Numbered from the stretch's first letter, positions 54,543 through 63,492 are shown. The stretch: DNA of 64,000 nucleotides from Lachnospiraceae bacterium (GCA_024689465.1 JAILDL010000038.1:39878-103877); one strand, 5' to 3'. Notes: a model not told the origin generated them from the sequence alone. Program-made: numbers and translations.

Positions 54543-54551
54543 TGGTATAAT
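54543..54551 (+). promoter_or_regulatory. Extended -10 promoter of the 405-residue membrane protein gene
   Basis: TGG plus TATAAT (54546-54551), with no good -35. Confidence 0.45.
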
Positions 54552-54584
54552 AGAACAGCAATAGGGAAAGGAAATTCTTTTTGA

Positions 54585-55802
54585 ATGTTCGATGGAAATA
54601 ATAAGGCCCTCTATATGGGGAAGCCTTCGGATCTTCCGCCGGAAGATATCCGGCTTTTGAAAAAATATGCTTTCTGCTGGAGAGGTCTGATCCTGGGATT
54701 GATCATTTTTGTACAGGGTACCCTTTTATCCACGCCCGCTGTTTTGCTGCTGGAGCATTTTTATGGGAACTATCTGGACCGGAATGCCTTTGAGGAGCAG
54801 ATGATCCGCCTGTGGTATCTGCCCTGGCTGATCGCCGGCCTGGTGATCGGTCTGCCGCTTGCGATCTGCTGTAGCCGTGTTTTACAGAAAATGGACATCC
54901 TCCCTTTTCTGGAAGAGGTTTTTTTAAGAAATCTGACCACCCATGAACGCACTATCCTGGAGGAAAAGCTGGATTGTGTCCGCTCGCCGGAAGGGATCCT
55001 GCATAATCGCAGGAGCGGCTTTAAGGGTCTCATCGATGAGATCCGTTATGTGGAATTTCTGCGCAGATTCTACCATCTGCGGACGTTATCCTGGCTGCCG
55101 AGCCTGCTCATTCCGCTGATCATTCTGCTCTACTGGGCGATGGCGATCTATAACGGCGACTTGCTTCGTCAGGAACTGACGCGGATCATAGGTGCCAGAG
55201 AGGCTACAGTGGAAGAGATCGGACGCTACGTGAATGTCACCTATGTGGATGAGGACATGGAATCCGCCCTGATCAATTACATCAAAGAAGACGGCGAGGA
55301 ATCGGATGTCTGGACCTTACTGACTCTGGGTGCGGATGGCGGGATCGAGGTCCCCTTGTCGTGGCAGACCCTTTACTATGATGAGACGGTCTTTGCCGGA
55401 GGCAGTCCCGATCCGGAAGCGATCCGCCTGGAAATGGAAGAATTGCAGACACGGTGCCGGAATCTGAAGTCCATCATGGAGGACGGATATATTTTTGACC
55501 TCCCGATTGTGTTCCCGGACCATGTAAGAGATGCGATCACCCAGGGACCGGAGGGCCCCCTTCTTACGGATTCATCCTATGATGCCGGCTATCAGGAAAC
55601 CCTGATCCTGCCTGCAAACGATCGCTATTACTATGTATATGTGTCGGTATCCTGGACGCCTTCTTCCTACGGAGAGCAGTATTATCTGTCCGTAGACTAC
55701 CGGATGGACAATACGGCACCGGTTTTGCAGGAGGCCGTGGATCAGTACCTGCAGACCGGAGAGGTGGAGATCTATCAATTTGATTATGATGCGGTGGATT
55801 AA
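54585..55802 (+). CDS. Membrane protein of unknown function
   Basis: A 405-residue protein I do not recognise. Two helices lie near the N-terminus (GLILGLIIFVQGTLLS, LPWLIAGLVIGLPLAICC), then a cytoplasmic stretch of about 65 residues, a third helix (LPSLLIPLIILLYWAMAIY, about 168-186) and a C-terminal extracytoplasmic domain of about 210 residues. No catalytic motif is visible. The reading frame is well supported: AAAGGAAA ribosome site, codon bias like its neighbours, no overlapping competitor. Confidence 0.8.
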   Translation: MFDGNNKALYMGKPSDLPPEDIRLLKKYAFCWRGLILGLIIFVQGTLLSTPAVLLLEHFYGNYLDRNAFEEQMIRLWYLPWLIAGLVIGLPLAICCSRVLQKMDILPFLEEVFLRNLTTHERTILEEKLDCVRSPEGILHNRRSGFKGLIDEIRYVEFLRRFYHLRTLSWLPSLLIPLIILLYWAMAIYNGDLLRQELTRIIGAREATVEEIGRYVNVTYVDEDMESALINYIKEDGEESDVWTLLTLGADGGIEVPLSWQTLYYDETVFAGGSPDPEAIRLEMEELQTRCRNLKSIMEDGYIFDLPIVFPDHVRDAITQGPEGPLLTDSSYDAGYQETLILPANDRYYYVYVSVSWTPSSYGEQYYLSVDYRMDNTAPVLQEAVDQYLQTGEVEIYQFDYDAVD

Positions 55803-55889
55803 ACCCTGAAGAGACGATGTAGGCATCCGGAACAGGGGTTATTCGAAGATAAATAACTTTGAAGCTGAAGAAACAGCGGAAAGGACGTT

Positions 55890-57293
55890 ATGGCAAAAGA
55901 ATATGATGTGATCATTATCGGAGCAGGACCCGGAGGTATCTTCTGTGCCTATGAGCTGATGAAGCAGGCACCTCACATGAAGGTGCTTATGGTGGAAAAA
56001 GGTCGCTCCATTGAAAAAAGAGCATGTCCCAAGCGGACGACAAAGGTATGTGTAGGGTGCAAGCCCTGCTCCATTACCACAGGCTTTGCGGGAGCAGGAG
56101 CATTTTCTGACGGAAAGTTGTCCTTATCCCCGGATGTAGGCGGAAATCTGCCCCAGATCCTGGGGTATGATCGCACCACAGAGCTGATCAATGAATCCGA
56201 TGCCATCTATCTGGCATTCGGAGCGGATAAGAACGTATACGGTATCGACAAGCAGGCCGAGATCCGGGAGATCCGTAAGAAGGCCATCAATGCCAACTTA
56301 AAGCTGGTAGAATGCCCCATCCGTCATCTGGGCACCGAAGAAGGCTACAAGATCTATGCAAAGCTGCAGAAGCATCTGCTGGAAGCCGGTGTGGAGATCA
56401 TCTTTAATACCATGGTGGAAGAGATCCTGGTGGAGAATAACCGTGCTTACGGCGTAAAGCTGGACAACGGGGAAACCTATACCGCCGGTGAGATCGTATC
56501 CGCAGTGGGTAGAGAAGGCGCCGAGTGGTTTAAGGAGATCTGCAAAAAGGTGGGTATCGAGACCAAGCCCGGTACCGTGGATGTAGGTGTCCGTGTGGAA
56601 GTCCGGGACGAAGTCATGCAGTTTTTAAATGAGAACCTGTATGAAGCCAAGCTGATCTATCATACGCCTACCTTTGACGATAAGGTCCGTACCTTCTGTA
56701 CCAACCCTTCCGGAGAAGTGGCAACGGAGTATTACGAGAACGGACTGGCAGTGGTAAACGGCCATGCCTATAAGTCCGGAGAATATAAGACCAACAATAC
56801 CAACTTTGCCCTGCTGGTATCCAAGAACTTTACAAAGCCCTTTAATACGCCTATTGAATACGGTAAGCAGATCGCACAGCTTTCCAATATGCTCTGCGGC
56901 GGCAAGATCCTGGTTCAGACCTACGGCGATTATAAGAGAGGCCGAAGGACCACGGATGAGCGTCTTTGCCGGAACAACCTGATCCCCACCTTAAAGGATG
57001 CGGTACCCGGCGATCTGTCGCTGGTATTCCCCCACCGGATCATGGTGGACATCGATGAGATGATCCAGGCACTGGACAAGGTAACACCCGGACTGGCGGC
57101 GGAGGAGACCCTGCTTTACGGTGTGGAGGTTAAGTTCTATTCCAATAAGGTCGTTGTAAACGAAGATTTTGAGACCAGTGTGGAAGGTCTGCGCGCCATC
57201 GGCGACGGTGCCGGTGTCACCCGCGGTCTGCAGCAGGCATCCGCCAACGGACTGTCTGTTGCCAGAAGTATCTTAAAGAAAGCCCAGGGATGA
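55890..57293 (+). CDS. FAD-dependent dehydrogenase (COG2509-type)
   Basis: A 467-residue flavoprotein. The N-terminal dinucleotide motif GAGPGGIFCAYE and ACPKRTTKVCVGCKPCSITTGFAGAGAFSDGKL are characteristic; the four clustered cysteines could bind metal or an Fe-S centre. The C-terminal GDGAGVTRGLQQASANGL completes the FAD site. The family is widespread in Clostridia but of uncertain substrate. The gene for a foldase lipoprotein overlaps its stop codon (ATGA), so the two are co-translated. Confidence 0.9.
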   Translation: MAKEYDVIIIGAGPGGIFCAYELMKQAPHMKVLMVEKGRSIEKRACPKRTTKVCVGCKPCSITTGFAGAGAFSDGKLSLSPDVGGNLPQILGYDRTTELINESDAIYLAFGADKNVYGIDKQAEIREIRKKAINANLKLVECPIRHLGTEEGYKIYAKLQKHLLEAGVEIIFNTMVEEILVENNRAYGVKLDNGETYTAGEIVSAVGREGAEWFKEICKKVGIETKPGTVDVGVRVEVRDEVMQFLNENLYEAKLIYHTPTFDDKVRTFCTNPSGEVATEYYENGLAVVNGHAYKSGEYKTNNTNFALLVSKNFTKPFNTPIEYGKQIAQLSNMLCGGKILVQTYGDYKRGRRTTDERLCRNNLIPTLKDAVPGDLSLVFPHRIMVDIDEMIQALDKVTPGLAAEETLLYGVEVKFYSNKVVVNEDFETSVEGLRAIGDGAGVTRGLQQASANGLSVARSILKKAQG

Positions 57294-58342
57294 AGAAAAC
57301 CAGACTTTTATTTGTTATTTTCATAAGTATGTTTCTGCTGTCAGCCTGCAGCCTGCCGGAACAGGACGGGACAAAGACGGTGGTGGTTTTGACCACCGGT
57401 TTTGGGGAAGATGAAGTCTTTCGCCTGGAGGAGCAGAGCTGCCGTTTGCCGGAATTGTACGTGTACCTTACCAACATGCAGAACCAGTATGAGAAGGTAT
57501 ACGGCAGCCAGATCTGGGAAGCCTCCGCAGGGGGGAAGACTCTGGAGGAGAATGTAAAGGAAACGGCCCTGGCGCAGATCGTCCAGGTAAAAGCCATGAC
57601 GCTGATGGCCCGTAATTACGGGATCTCTCTGACCGAGGAAGAGAAGGAGAAGGTAAAGACCCTGGCAGAGGAATACTATGATTCCTTAAATGAAACGGAA
57701 ATCGAGGCCATGGGGGTAAATCTTTCTCTGATCCGGCAGCTTTACGAGGAGTATGCTCTTGCGGACCGTGTCTATCATTTCCTGATCAAGGATATCAACC
57801 CGGAAGTCAGCGATGACGAGGCCCGCACCATCACGGTGCAGCAGATCATGATCCGTACGGTGACCTACGATGAGGAAGGCAATCCGGTGCCCCTTTCCGA
57901 GGAGGAAAAGAAGGCAGCCTGGGGGAAAGCCCGGGAAGCCTATGATAAGGCCATGGAAGGGGTAAATTTCGACACCCTGATCCAGCAGTACAGCGATGAT
58001 GAGACCAGTACCTATACCTTTGGCAAGGGGGATATGGACGAAGTCTTTGAGACGGCCGCTTTTAACCTGGGAACCGATGAGATCAGTCCTATTGTGGAGA
58101 CCGGCTACGGCTACCATATCATCAAATGTATCAGCACCTTTAACCGGGAAGAGACGGACCTGAATAAGGTAAAGATCGTGGAGGAAAAGAAGCGGGAAGT
58201 ATTCGGTGAAGAGTACGATGCCTTTGCGGAAAAACTGGTACGCACTCTAAACGAGGAAGTCTGGGAGCAGGTTGGTTTTCTGGAGGATGAAGCCATTGTG
58301 ACAAACGACTTCTTTGACCGGTATGAGGAAGCATTTGAGTAG
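57290..58342 (+). CDS. Parvulin-type peptidyl-prolyl isomerase lipoprotein, PrsA/SurA-like
   Basis: A 350-residue lipoprotein: lipobox LLSAC near residue 20, an N-terminal helical chaperone region (about 55-180), and a parvulin domain (about 185-285, VQQIMIRTVTY ... FGKGDMDEVFETAAFNLGTDEISPIVETGYGYHIIKC). PrsA proteins help exported proteins fold at the membrane-wall interface. It overlaps the FAD protein gene by four bases. The CIRCE hairpin downstream can also act as its terminator. Confidence 0.88.
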   Translation: MKKTRLLFVIFISMFLLSACSLPEQDGTKTVVVLTTGFGEDEVFRLEEQSCRLPELYVYLTNMQNQYEKVYGSQIWEASAGGKTLEENVKETALAQIVQVKAMTLMARNYGISLTEEEKEKVKTLAEEYYDSLNETEIEAMGVNLSLIRQLYEEYALADRVYHFLIKDINPEVSDDEARTITVQQIMIRTVTYDEEGNPVPLSEEEKKAAWGKAREAYDKAMEGVNFDTLIQQYSDDETSTYTFGKGDMDEVFETAAFNLGTDEISPIVETGYGYHIIKCISTFNREETDLNKVKIVEEKKREVFGEEYDAFAEKLVRTLNEEVWEQVGFLEDEAIVTNDFFDRYEEAFE

Positions 58343-58423
58343 GGGCACCTTCTGCTGCATCGGTACTTTATAAAGATTTTAGATTTCCAAAATGCTTGAA
58401 AATACAAGGGAAACGGGTTTTTA

Positions 58424-58450
58424 CTAGCACTCAGCAATTTTGAGTGCTAG
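58424..58450 (+). promoter_or_regulatory. CIRCE operator (HrcA site) upstream of htpG
   Basis: CTAGCACTC (58424-58432), nine bases, GAGTGCTAG (58442-58450). This matches the CIRCE consensus TTAGCACTC-N9-GAGTGCTAA except for the outermost bases. It is followed by TTTTTT, so it may double as a terminator for the upstream lipoprotein gene. Confidence 0.93.
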
Positions 58451-58457
58451 TTTTTTA

Positions 58458-58486
58458 TTGACTTTTGGATTTGGCGAGACTAGACT
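58458..58486 (+). promoter_or_regulatory. Promoter of htpG
   Basis: TTGACT (58458-58463), 17-base spacer, TAGACT (58481-58486), beginning eight bases after CIRCE. HrcA bound at CIRCE would block polymerase access. Confidence 0.55.
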
Positions 58487-58520
58487 TGTTTTGTGGCTGA
58501 AATTGAAAGGAGTGATTCGT

Positions 58521-60626
58521 ATGGCAATGAGAAGCGGCAGCTTATCCATAAACAGCGACAATATATTCCCGATCATTAAGAAGTGGTTGTATTCCGATCA
58601 GGATATCTTCTATAGAGAACTGGTATCCAACGGTTGCGATGCCATCACCAAATTAAAGAAACTGGATGTTATGGGAGAGTATTCTCTTCCCGATGATTAC
58701 AAGGCAAAGATCCAGGTGATCATCAATCCCGAGAAGAAGACCATCCAGATCATAGATAACGGTATCGGTATGACGGCAGACGAGGTGGAGCAGTACATCA
58801 ACCAGATCGCCTTCTCCGGTGCAACGGATTTCATTGAGAAATACAAGGACAAGACCGACCAGGATCAGATCATCGGTCATTTCGGTCTGGGCTTTTATTC
58901 CGCATTCATGGTAGCGGATGAGGTACACATCGATACCCTTTCCTATAAGAAGGATGCAAAGCCCGTACACTGGGAGTGCAACGGCGGTACCGAATTTGCC
59001 ATGGATGAAGGGGATTACGATCAGGTCGGAACGAAGATCACCCTGTTCTTAAACGAAGAGTGCCTCAAATACTGTAACGAGTACGAGGCCAGAAGCGTCC
59101 TGACCAAATATTGTTCCTTCATGCCCACCGAGATCTATCTGTCCAAGGAAGATACCAAGGAAACCCAGATCATCGAGGTTTCCGAGAAGCTTCCCACTGA
59201 TGTGGTGATCGAAGAAGTAGTACCGGAGAAGAAGGAAGGGGAGGAAGCCAAGGACGAACCCTTAAAGCTTAAGATCCGCAAGCGCCCCGAACTTTTAAAC
59301 GAAACGACCCCTCTTTGGGCAAAGCATCCCAATGAGTGCAAGAGAGAGGATTATCTGGACTTTTACCGTAAGGTATTCCACGATTACAAGGAGCCTCTGT
59401 TCTGGATCCACCTGAATATGGACTATCCTTTTAACTTAAAGGGTATCCTGTACTTCCCCAAGATCAACATGGAGTACGAATCCGCAGAGGGAACCATCAA
59501 GTTATATAACAACCAGGTATTCGTCGCAGATAACATTAAGGAAGTCATTCCGGAATTTCTGATGCTCTTAAAGGGCGTCATCGACTGCCCGGATCTGCCC
59601 TTAAATGTATCCCGAAGCGCGCTGCAGAACGACGGCTTCGTAAAGAAGATCTCCGATTATATCACCAAGAAGGTGGCAGATAAGCTTTCCGGTATGTGCA
59701 AGACCGAAAAGGAAGAGTATGACAAGTACTGGGATGACATCGCTCCCTTCATTAAATACGGTTGCTTAAAGGATGATAAGTTCTGCGAGAAGATGACGGA
59801 TTACATCCTCTTTAAGAACCTGGACGGCAAGTATCTGACCCTGCCCGAAGCACTGGAGGTTAACAAGATCGATCCCGACGATGCAGATGGGGAAGAGAAG
59901 GATCCTAACGCTGAAAACAGCACTGAGACAGCTGCTGACAAGGCAGAGGAAACAGCATCTTCTTCCGAAAACGGAGAAAAGGCTGAAGCAGAGAAGGAAG
60001 AGCCCAAGGAGAAGGTGATCTACTATGTCACCGACAAGCAGCAGCAGAGCCAGTACATCAACATGTTCCGTGCGCAGAAGATGGATGCCATGATCCTGGA
60101 GCATGCCATTGATCAGCCCTTCATTTCCCAGCTGGAAGCAAAGAACCAGCATATCAAGTTCCGCCGCATCGATGCAGACTTAAGCGATGCTCTCCGCTCC
60201 AAGACCAGCAAGAAGGCTGAGAAGGAATTTGAAGAGCAGGCAACCCAGGTAGCAGAGATCATGAAGAAGGCCCTGAAGAAGGACAACATCACCATCAAGG
60301 TGGAGAAGCTGAAGGATAAGAAGGTATCTTCTGTTCTGACTCTTTCCGAAGAAGCCCGTCGTATGGCGGATATGATGAAGATGTACTCCATGGGTATGCC
60401 GGATATGGGTAACATGTACGGACACGAAGGCGAGACATTGATCCTCAATGCCAACCATCCCCTGGTGCAGTATGTGGTAGCACACAAAGAGGGAGAGAAT
60501 ACCGAGATGATCTGCGAACAGCTTTATGATCTGGCCAAGCTGCAGCAGGCTCCTCTGGATGCAGAATCCATGACCAAGTTTGTACAGCGTTCCAATAAGA
60601 TCATGATGCTGCTTACAGAAGAGTGA
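58521..60626 (+). CDS. htpG: Hsp90-family chaperone HtpG
   Basis: A 701-residue ATP-driven chaperone. The N-terminal GHKL ATPase domain has YRELVSNGCDAITKL and DNGIGMT; the middle domain carries RSALQNDGF-type residues; the C-terminal dimerisation domain ends the protein. A low-complexity acidic stretch (Ala/Glu/Lys/Ser) at about residues 455-500 separates middle domain parts and is longer than in E. coli. ATG 58521 with AAAGGAG eight bases upstream is the start; an in-frame extension upstream crosses the promoter and is rejected. Heat-shock control through CIRCE is expected. Confidence 0.95.
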   Translation: MAMRSGSLSINSDNIFPIIKKWLYSDQDIFYRELVSNGCDAITKLKKLDVMGEYSLPDDYKAKIQVIINPEKKTIQIIDNGIGMTADEVEQYINQIAFSGATDFIEKYKDKTDQDQIIGHFGLGFYSAFMVADEVHIDTLSYKKDAKPVHWECNGGTEFAMDEGDYDQVGTKITLFLNEECLKYCNEYEARSVLTKYCSFMPTEIYLSKEDTKETQIIEVSEKLPTDVVIEEVVPEKKEGEEAKDEPLKLKIRKRPELLNETTPLWAKHPNECKREDYLDFYRKVFHDYKEPLFWIHLNMDYPFNLKGILYFPKINMEYESAEGTIKLYNNQVFVADNIKEVIPEFLMLLKGVIDCPDLPLNVSRSALQNDGFVKKISDYITKKVADKLSGMCKTEKEEYDKYWDDIAPFIKYGCLKDDKFCEKMTDYILFKNLDGKYLTLPEALEVNKIDPDDADGEEKDPNAENSTETAADKAEETASSSENGEKAEAEKEEPKEKVIYYVTDKQQQSQYINMFRAQKMDAMILEHAIDQPFISQLEAKNQHIKFRRIDADLSDALRSKTSKKAEKEFEEQATQVAEIMKKALKKDNITIKVEKLKDKKVSSVLTLSEEARRMADMMKMYSMGMPDMGNMYGHEGETLILNANHPLVQYVVAHKEGENTEMICEQLYDLAKLQQAPLDAESMTKFVQRSNKIMMLLTEE

Positions 60627-60713
60627 TCCTTGCTGGCAAAAACAGGTATCTGTAAATTTCCAGAATCGTCACTACAAATTGTGTCAATTAAACTACAAAT
60701 TTAAAATGTCGAT

Positions 60714-60751
60714 AAAGGCCGAAGATATCACATCTTCGGCCTTTCGCTTTT
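60714..60751 (+). terminator. Intrinsic terminator of htpG
   Basis: Perfect 13-bp stem 60714-60726 with 60732-60744, then a T-rich tail interrupted by CGC. Confidence 0.8.
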
Positions 60752-60814
60752 GCACGATGAAGCAATTTACGAGTGCAATTACAGAATTTTAGTACAAATT
60801 ATTACAAAAAACAC

Positions 60815-60842
60815 TTGAAATTATATAAAAAAAGGTTAGAAT
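60815..60842 (+). promoter_or_regulatory. Promoter of the DUF5722-like gene
   Basis: TTGAAA (60815-60820), 16-base spacer, TAGAAT (60837-60842), in AT-rich DNA. The gap between htpG and this gene otherwise holds only the htpG terminator and two copies of ACTACAAATT. Confidence 0.65.
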
Positions 60843-60909
60843 AAAACTTACCACGTTTTGAAAAGATACCTAGTAACGTAAAAATCTTATATAGGGGGTA
60901 AATAAATCG

Positions 60910-62484
60910 ATGAAACGATTGGTAAAAAGTTTAATGGCCATGATGCTTGTTGTGGTTGTTTGTGCCGGAGCAGTGAGCTTACCTGCATACGCAGCAACCC
61001 AGACAATGGCAGATGGCGGCACCTTCGATCCTGAGTTCTACGCAGCACAGAATCCTGATGTTGTAGCAGCTCTTGGTACCGATGCAAACGCATTATATCA
61101 GCATTATCTGAACCACGGTAAAGCTGAAGGACGTCTTCCTTACGAAGGCGCTACTCCTTCCGCAGGCGGCAGCAGCGCAGCTGTTTCCGGCCCCGGCGCA
61201 CATCTTGTGGATGCAGCTACCGTACAGCTTTCTGCTTCTCTGAAGAAGGCAGTGTCTTCTCCTAACGGTGTATACAATGTATACGCACTTCCTCCCGCAG
61301 ATTATGCAGTAGCAGCTTCCGCAACACCTATTGCACAGGTAGCAGCTTCTGCGAATCCCAGCGTGAACTTCCCGTTACCTGCTAACGGACTGTACATGAA
61401 GTACGTATTCGGCTTCGTAAACGGTGCAAGTGTAACTCTGGTAAATGAGCCTCAGTACATCACAAACCCTGAAGTAGCAGCAACCAATACCAAGGCTCGT
61501 CAGGCACTTCCCGCTAAGGGCCTGCAGGGTAAGTTGTTTTACAACTACAACATTGATACCGGCGCAGGCGTTGGCTTCCCTTCCCTGATCTATCAGGTAA
61601 ACAACTATGGTAGCAATCCTGCACTGAACAGCCCCAACGCTTCCAAGGGTGATGCACATCGTCCTACCGAGGGACCGTTCCTGTACATGTTAAATACTTC
61701 CAACATGACCGCTGTTGTTGACCTGGCAAACCGTCTGCACAACTTTGCAGCAACCAATGCCGCTCAGGACATCATCATCGGTAACGAAGTAAACGTTCGT
61801 AAGTGGAACTATGTAGCATACTCCGATTGGGATTCCTATGTGAGAGAGTATACACAGGTATTCCGTGTAGCATACAATGCCATCAAGAGTGCAAATGCAA
61901 ACGCACGTGTATTCATCTGCCTGGATCAGAACTGGGATCGTAACCGCCCGACTTCTCACCAGGAGTACTATGAGTTCATCGATGGCAAGGACTTCTTACA
62001 GAAGTTCAACGCACAGATCACAGCCGGCGGTAACATCAACTGGGGTGTTGCGTGCCATCCTCATACCGTACCTCTTACCTGGGCTCGTTTCTGGAATATG
62101 TCCGGTTGCAAGGACGGTGCTTACTGTGCAAACCAGGTAAACAGCGGCAAGATGATCAGCTTCCAGAATGTTGGCCTCTTAACCAGCTACCTTACCCGTG
62201 CAGAAATGACATACGGCGGCAAGGTTCGTCCCGTTATCTGCACCGAGATCTCCCTTTCTGCAGGACAGGGCGCAGATGTACAGGGCGCAGCAATGTACGC
62301 AGCCTATAAGGCAGTTGAGAGAAATCCTTATATCGAGACCATCGTATTTGCTGAGAATCCCAGCATCGGATGCGGCTTCACCGATCAGGCAAGAAGCGTA
62401 TACGAGAACCTTGGAAACGGCACACACGAAGCTTGGGCTAAGAGTGTGATCGGTATTTCCGATTGGGGACAGATCCTGAAGTAA
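60910..62484 (+). CDS. Secreted DUF5722-like protein with N-terminal surface module
   Basis: A 524-residue exported protein. The signal peptide ends near residue 33 (LPAYAATQ). Residues about 41-77 (FDPEFYAAQNPDVVAAL ... YLNHGKAEGR) form a short module seen on many Lachnospiraceae surface proteins. A Gly/Ser/Ala linker leads to a large domain resembling DUF5722, with barrel-hydrolase-like IIIGNEVNVRKWNYV and CTEISLSAGQG segments whose Glu residues could be a catalytic pair. That suggests a glycoside-hydrolase-like enzyme (inference). Codon use is strongly biased, as in highly expressed genes. Confidence 0.85.
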   Translation: MKRLVKSLMAMMLVVVVCAGAVSLPAYAATQTMADGGTFDPEFYAAQNPDVVAALGTDANALYQHYLNHGKAEGRLPYEGATPSAGGSSAAVSGPGAHLVDAATVQLSASLKKAVSSPNGVYNVYALPPADYAVAASATPIAQVAASANPSVNFPLPANGLYMKYVFGFVNGASVTLVNEPQYITNPEVAATNTKARQALPAKGLQGKLFYNYNIDTGAGVGFPSLIYQVNNYGSNPALNSPNASKGDAHRPTEGPFLYMLNTSNMTAVVDLANRLHNFAATNAAQDIIIGNEVNVRKWNYVAYSDWDSYVREYTQVFRVAYNAIKSANANARVFICLDQNWDRNRPTSHQEYYEFIDGKDFLQKFNAQITAGGNINWGVACHPHTVPLTWARFWNMSGCKDGAYCANQVNSGKMISFQNVGLLTSYLTRAEMTYGGKVRPVICTEISLSAGQGADVQGAAMYAAYKAVERNPYIETIVFAENPSIGCGFTDQARSVYENLGNGTHEAWAKSVIGISDWGQILK

Positions 62485-62505
62485 TTTCATAAAACGGAAA
62501 TAGTG

Positions 62506-62538
62506 AAGGGGTGTGGCGAAAAGCCACACCCCTTTTTT
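62506..62538 (+). terminator. Intrinsic terminator of the DUF5722-like gene
   Basis: Perfect 12-bp stem 62506-62517 with 62523-62534, GAAAA loop, six Ts. Confidence 0.95.
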
Positions 62539-62563
62539 GATAGTAAAATCAATAGAAACTTCC

Positions 62564-62995
62564 ATAGTCACTACTTGCCGTCACTGGATCGAGAGTGGGT
62601 GACTAAGTGATGGGAAAACAAGCTTATTTAGTCACTGCCTGCTGTCGCGGGGGCGAGGGAGGGTGACTAAGTGATGGGAAAACAAGCTTGCTTAGTCACT
62701 TCCGGCCGGTGCCTGGTTGAGGGAGAGTGACTAAGTGATGAGGAAACAAGCTTATTTAGTCACTTCCGGCCGGAACTGGGTCGAGGGAGAGTGACTAAGT
62801 GAGGAAAAACAAGCTTATTTAGTCACTTCCGGCCGGAACTTGGTCGAGGGAGAGTGACTAAGTGAGGGAAAACAAGCTTGCTTAGTCACTTCCGGCCGGT
62901 GGCTGGTTGAGGGAGAGTGACTAAGTGATGGGGAAACAAGCTTATTTAGTCACTTCCGGCCGGTGCCTGGTTGAGGGAGAGTGACTAAGTGAGGG
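62564..62995 (+). repeat. Tandem array of 63-64 bp hairpin-forming units
   Basis: Unit starts (GTGACTAAGTGA) fall at 62599, 62663, 62727, 62791, 62854, 62917 and 62981, giving periods of 64, 64, 64, 63, 63 and 64. A degenerate half-unit precedes (62564-62598) and a partial unit ends the array. Each full unit carries inverted arms AGTGACTAA and TTAGTCACT around a centre with AAGCTT, then a GC-rich spacer usually with TTCCGGCCGG and GAGGGAGA. The first unit's spacer is most diverged. There is no coding frame. The array fills the space between a terminator and the Rpn-like remnant. Confidence 0.95.
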
Positions 62996-63007
62996 CGAAG
63001 AATAATA

Positions 63008-63352
63008 CTATTTTATTGCTTCTTTGGCCAGTGCCAGAGTATCCTCAGGTACTCCACTGGCTAAAATGGAGGATTCGGATTCTCCGTCTTTCAACCGCTG
63101 AATGCAGTCCAGTAATAGTAACTGGCCTTTGGAAACACCTTCAGCGAGACCTTCCGCATGTCCGTCTTCATAGGAATTGTGCTGAACTCTCTCTAACTGT
63201 TTCTCTAACGTGTATTCTTCCAAGATCATACCAATTACCCCCATTTTGTTGGCTTTTAAGAAATCTACCACAATTCCGTCCTTGATACCAATTATAAAAC
63301 CTCTTTCTTTTGGAATAAACCCTGTTTTGGGTATAGTTAGGCACGGTACCGG
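63008..63352 (-). pseudogene. C-terminal remnant of an Rpn/PD-(D/E)XK nuclease (transposase_31) gene
   Basis: An open frame on the minus strand of about 115 codons; the best in-frame start is GTG at 63271 (87 residues). The sequence VVDFLKANKMGVIGMILEEY followed by the charged Gly-rich repeat EDGHAEGLAEGVSKG is typical of the tail of Rpn recombination-promoting nuclease family proteins in Lachnospiraceae. The nuclease core, expected upstream, is missing, and no ribosome site precedes the GTG, so this is probably a decayed gene. It abuts the hairpin array. Confidence 0.6.
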
Positions 63353-63380
63353 TTACTGTTAAAAATGGAATTCAGACAAG

Positions 63381-63402
63381 ATATTAGATAAATATCTAAT
63401 AT
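63381..63402 (+). promoter_or_regulatory. Perfect palindromic operator upstream of the MFS gene
   Basis: Ten-base arms ATATTAGATA (63381-63390) and TATCTAATAT (63393-63402) with an AA centre, ending five bases before the -35 box. It is the right size and symmetry for a TetR-, MarR- or PadR-type dimer. Confidence 0.65.
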
Positions 63403-63407
63403 AGATG

Positions 63408-63436
63408 TTGACAAGAATAAAACATCATGGTATTTT
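63408..63436 (+). promoter_or_regulatory. Promoter of the MFS leader and gene
   Basis: Perfect TTGACA (63408-63413), 17-base spacer, TATTTT (63431-63436). A perfect TATAAT at 63436-63441 is present but 22 bases from the -35. Confidence 0.6.
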
Positions 63437-63492
63437 ATAATCATCAAAAGAAACATTCGACGAACATCTAACGATGAAAGGAGATAGGAGCC

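Noticed and set aside
58440..58520. Upstream in-frame extension of htpG
   Set aside because: It begins inside CIRCE and crosses the promoter; Hsp90 homologues begin at the MAMRSGSL position.
62564..62995. CRISPR array
   Set aside because: The whole 63-64 bp unit repeats, with no unique spacers, and no cas genes are in the window.
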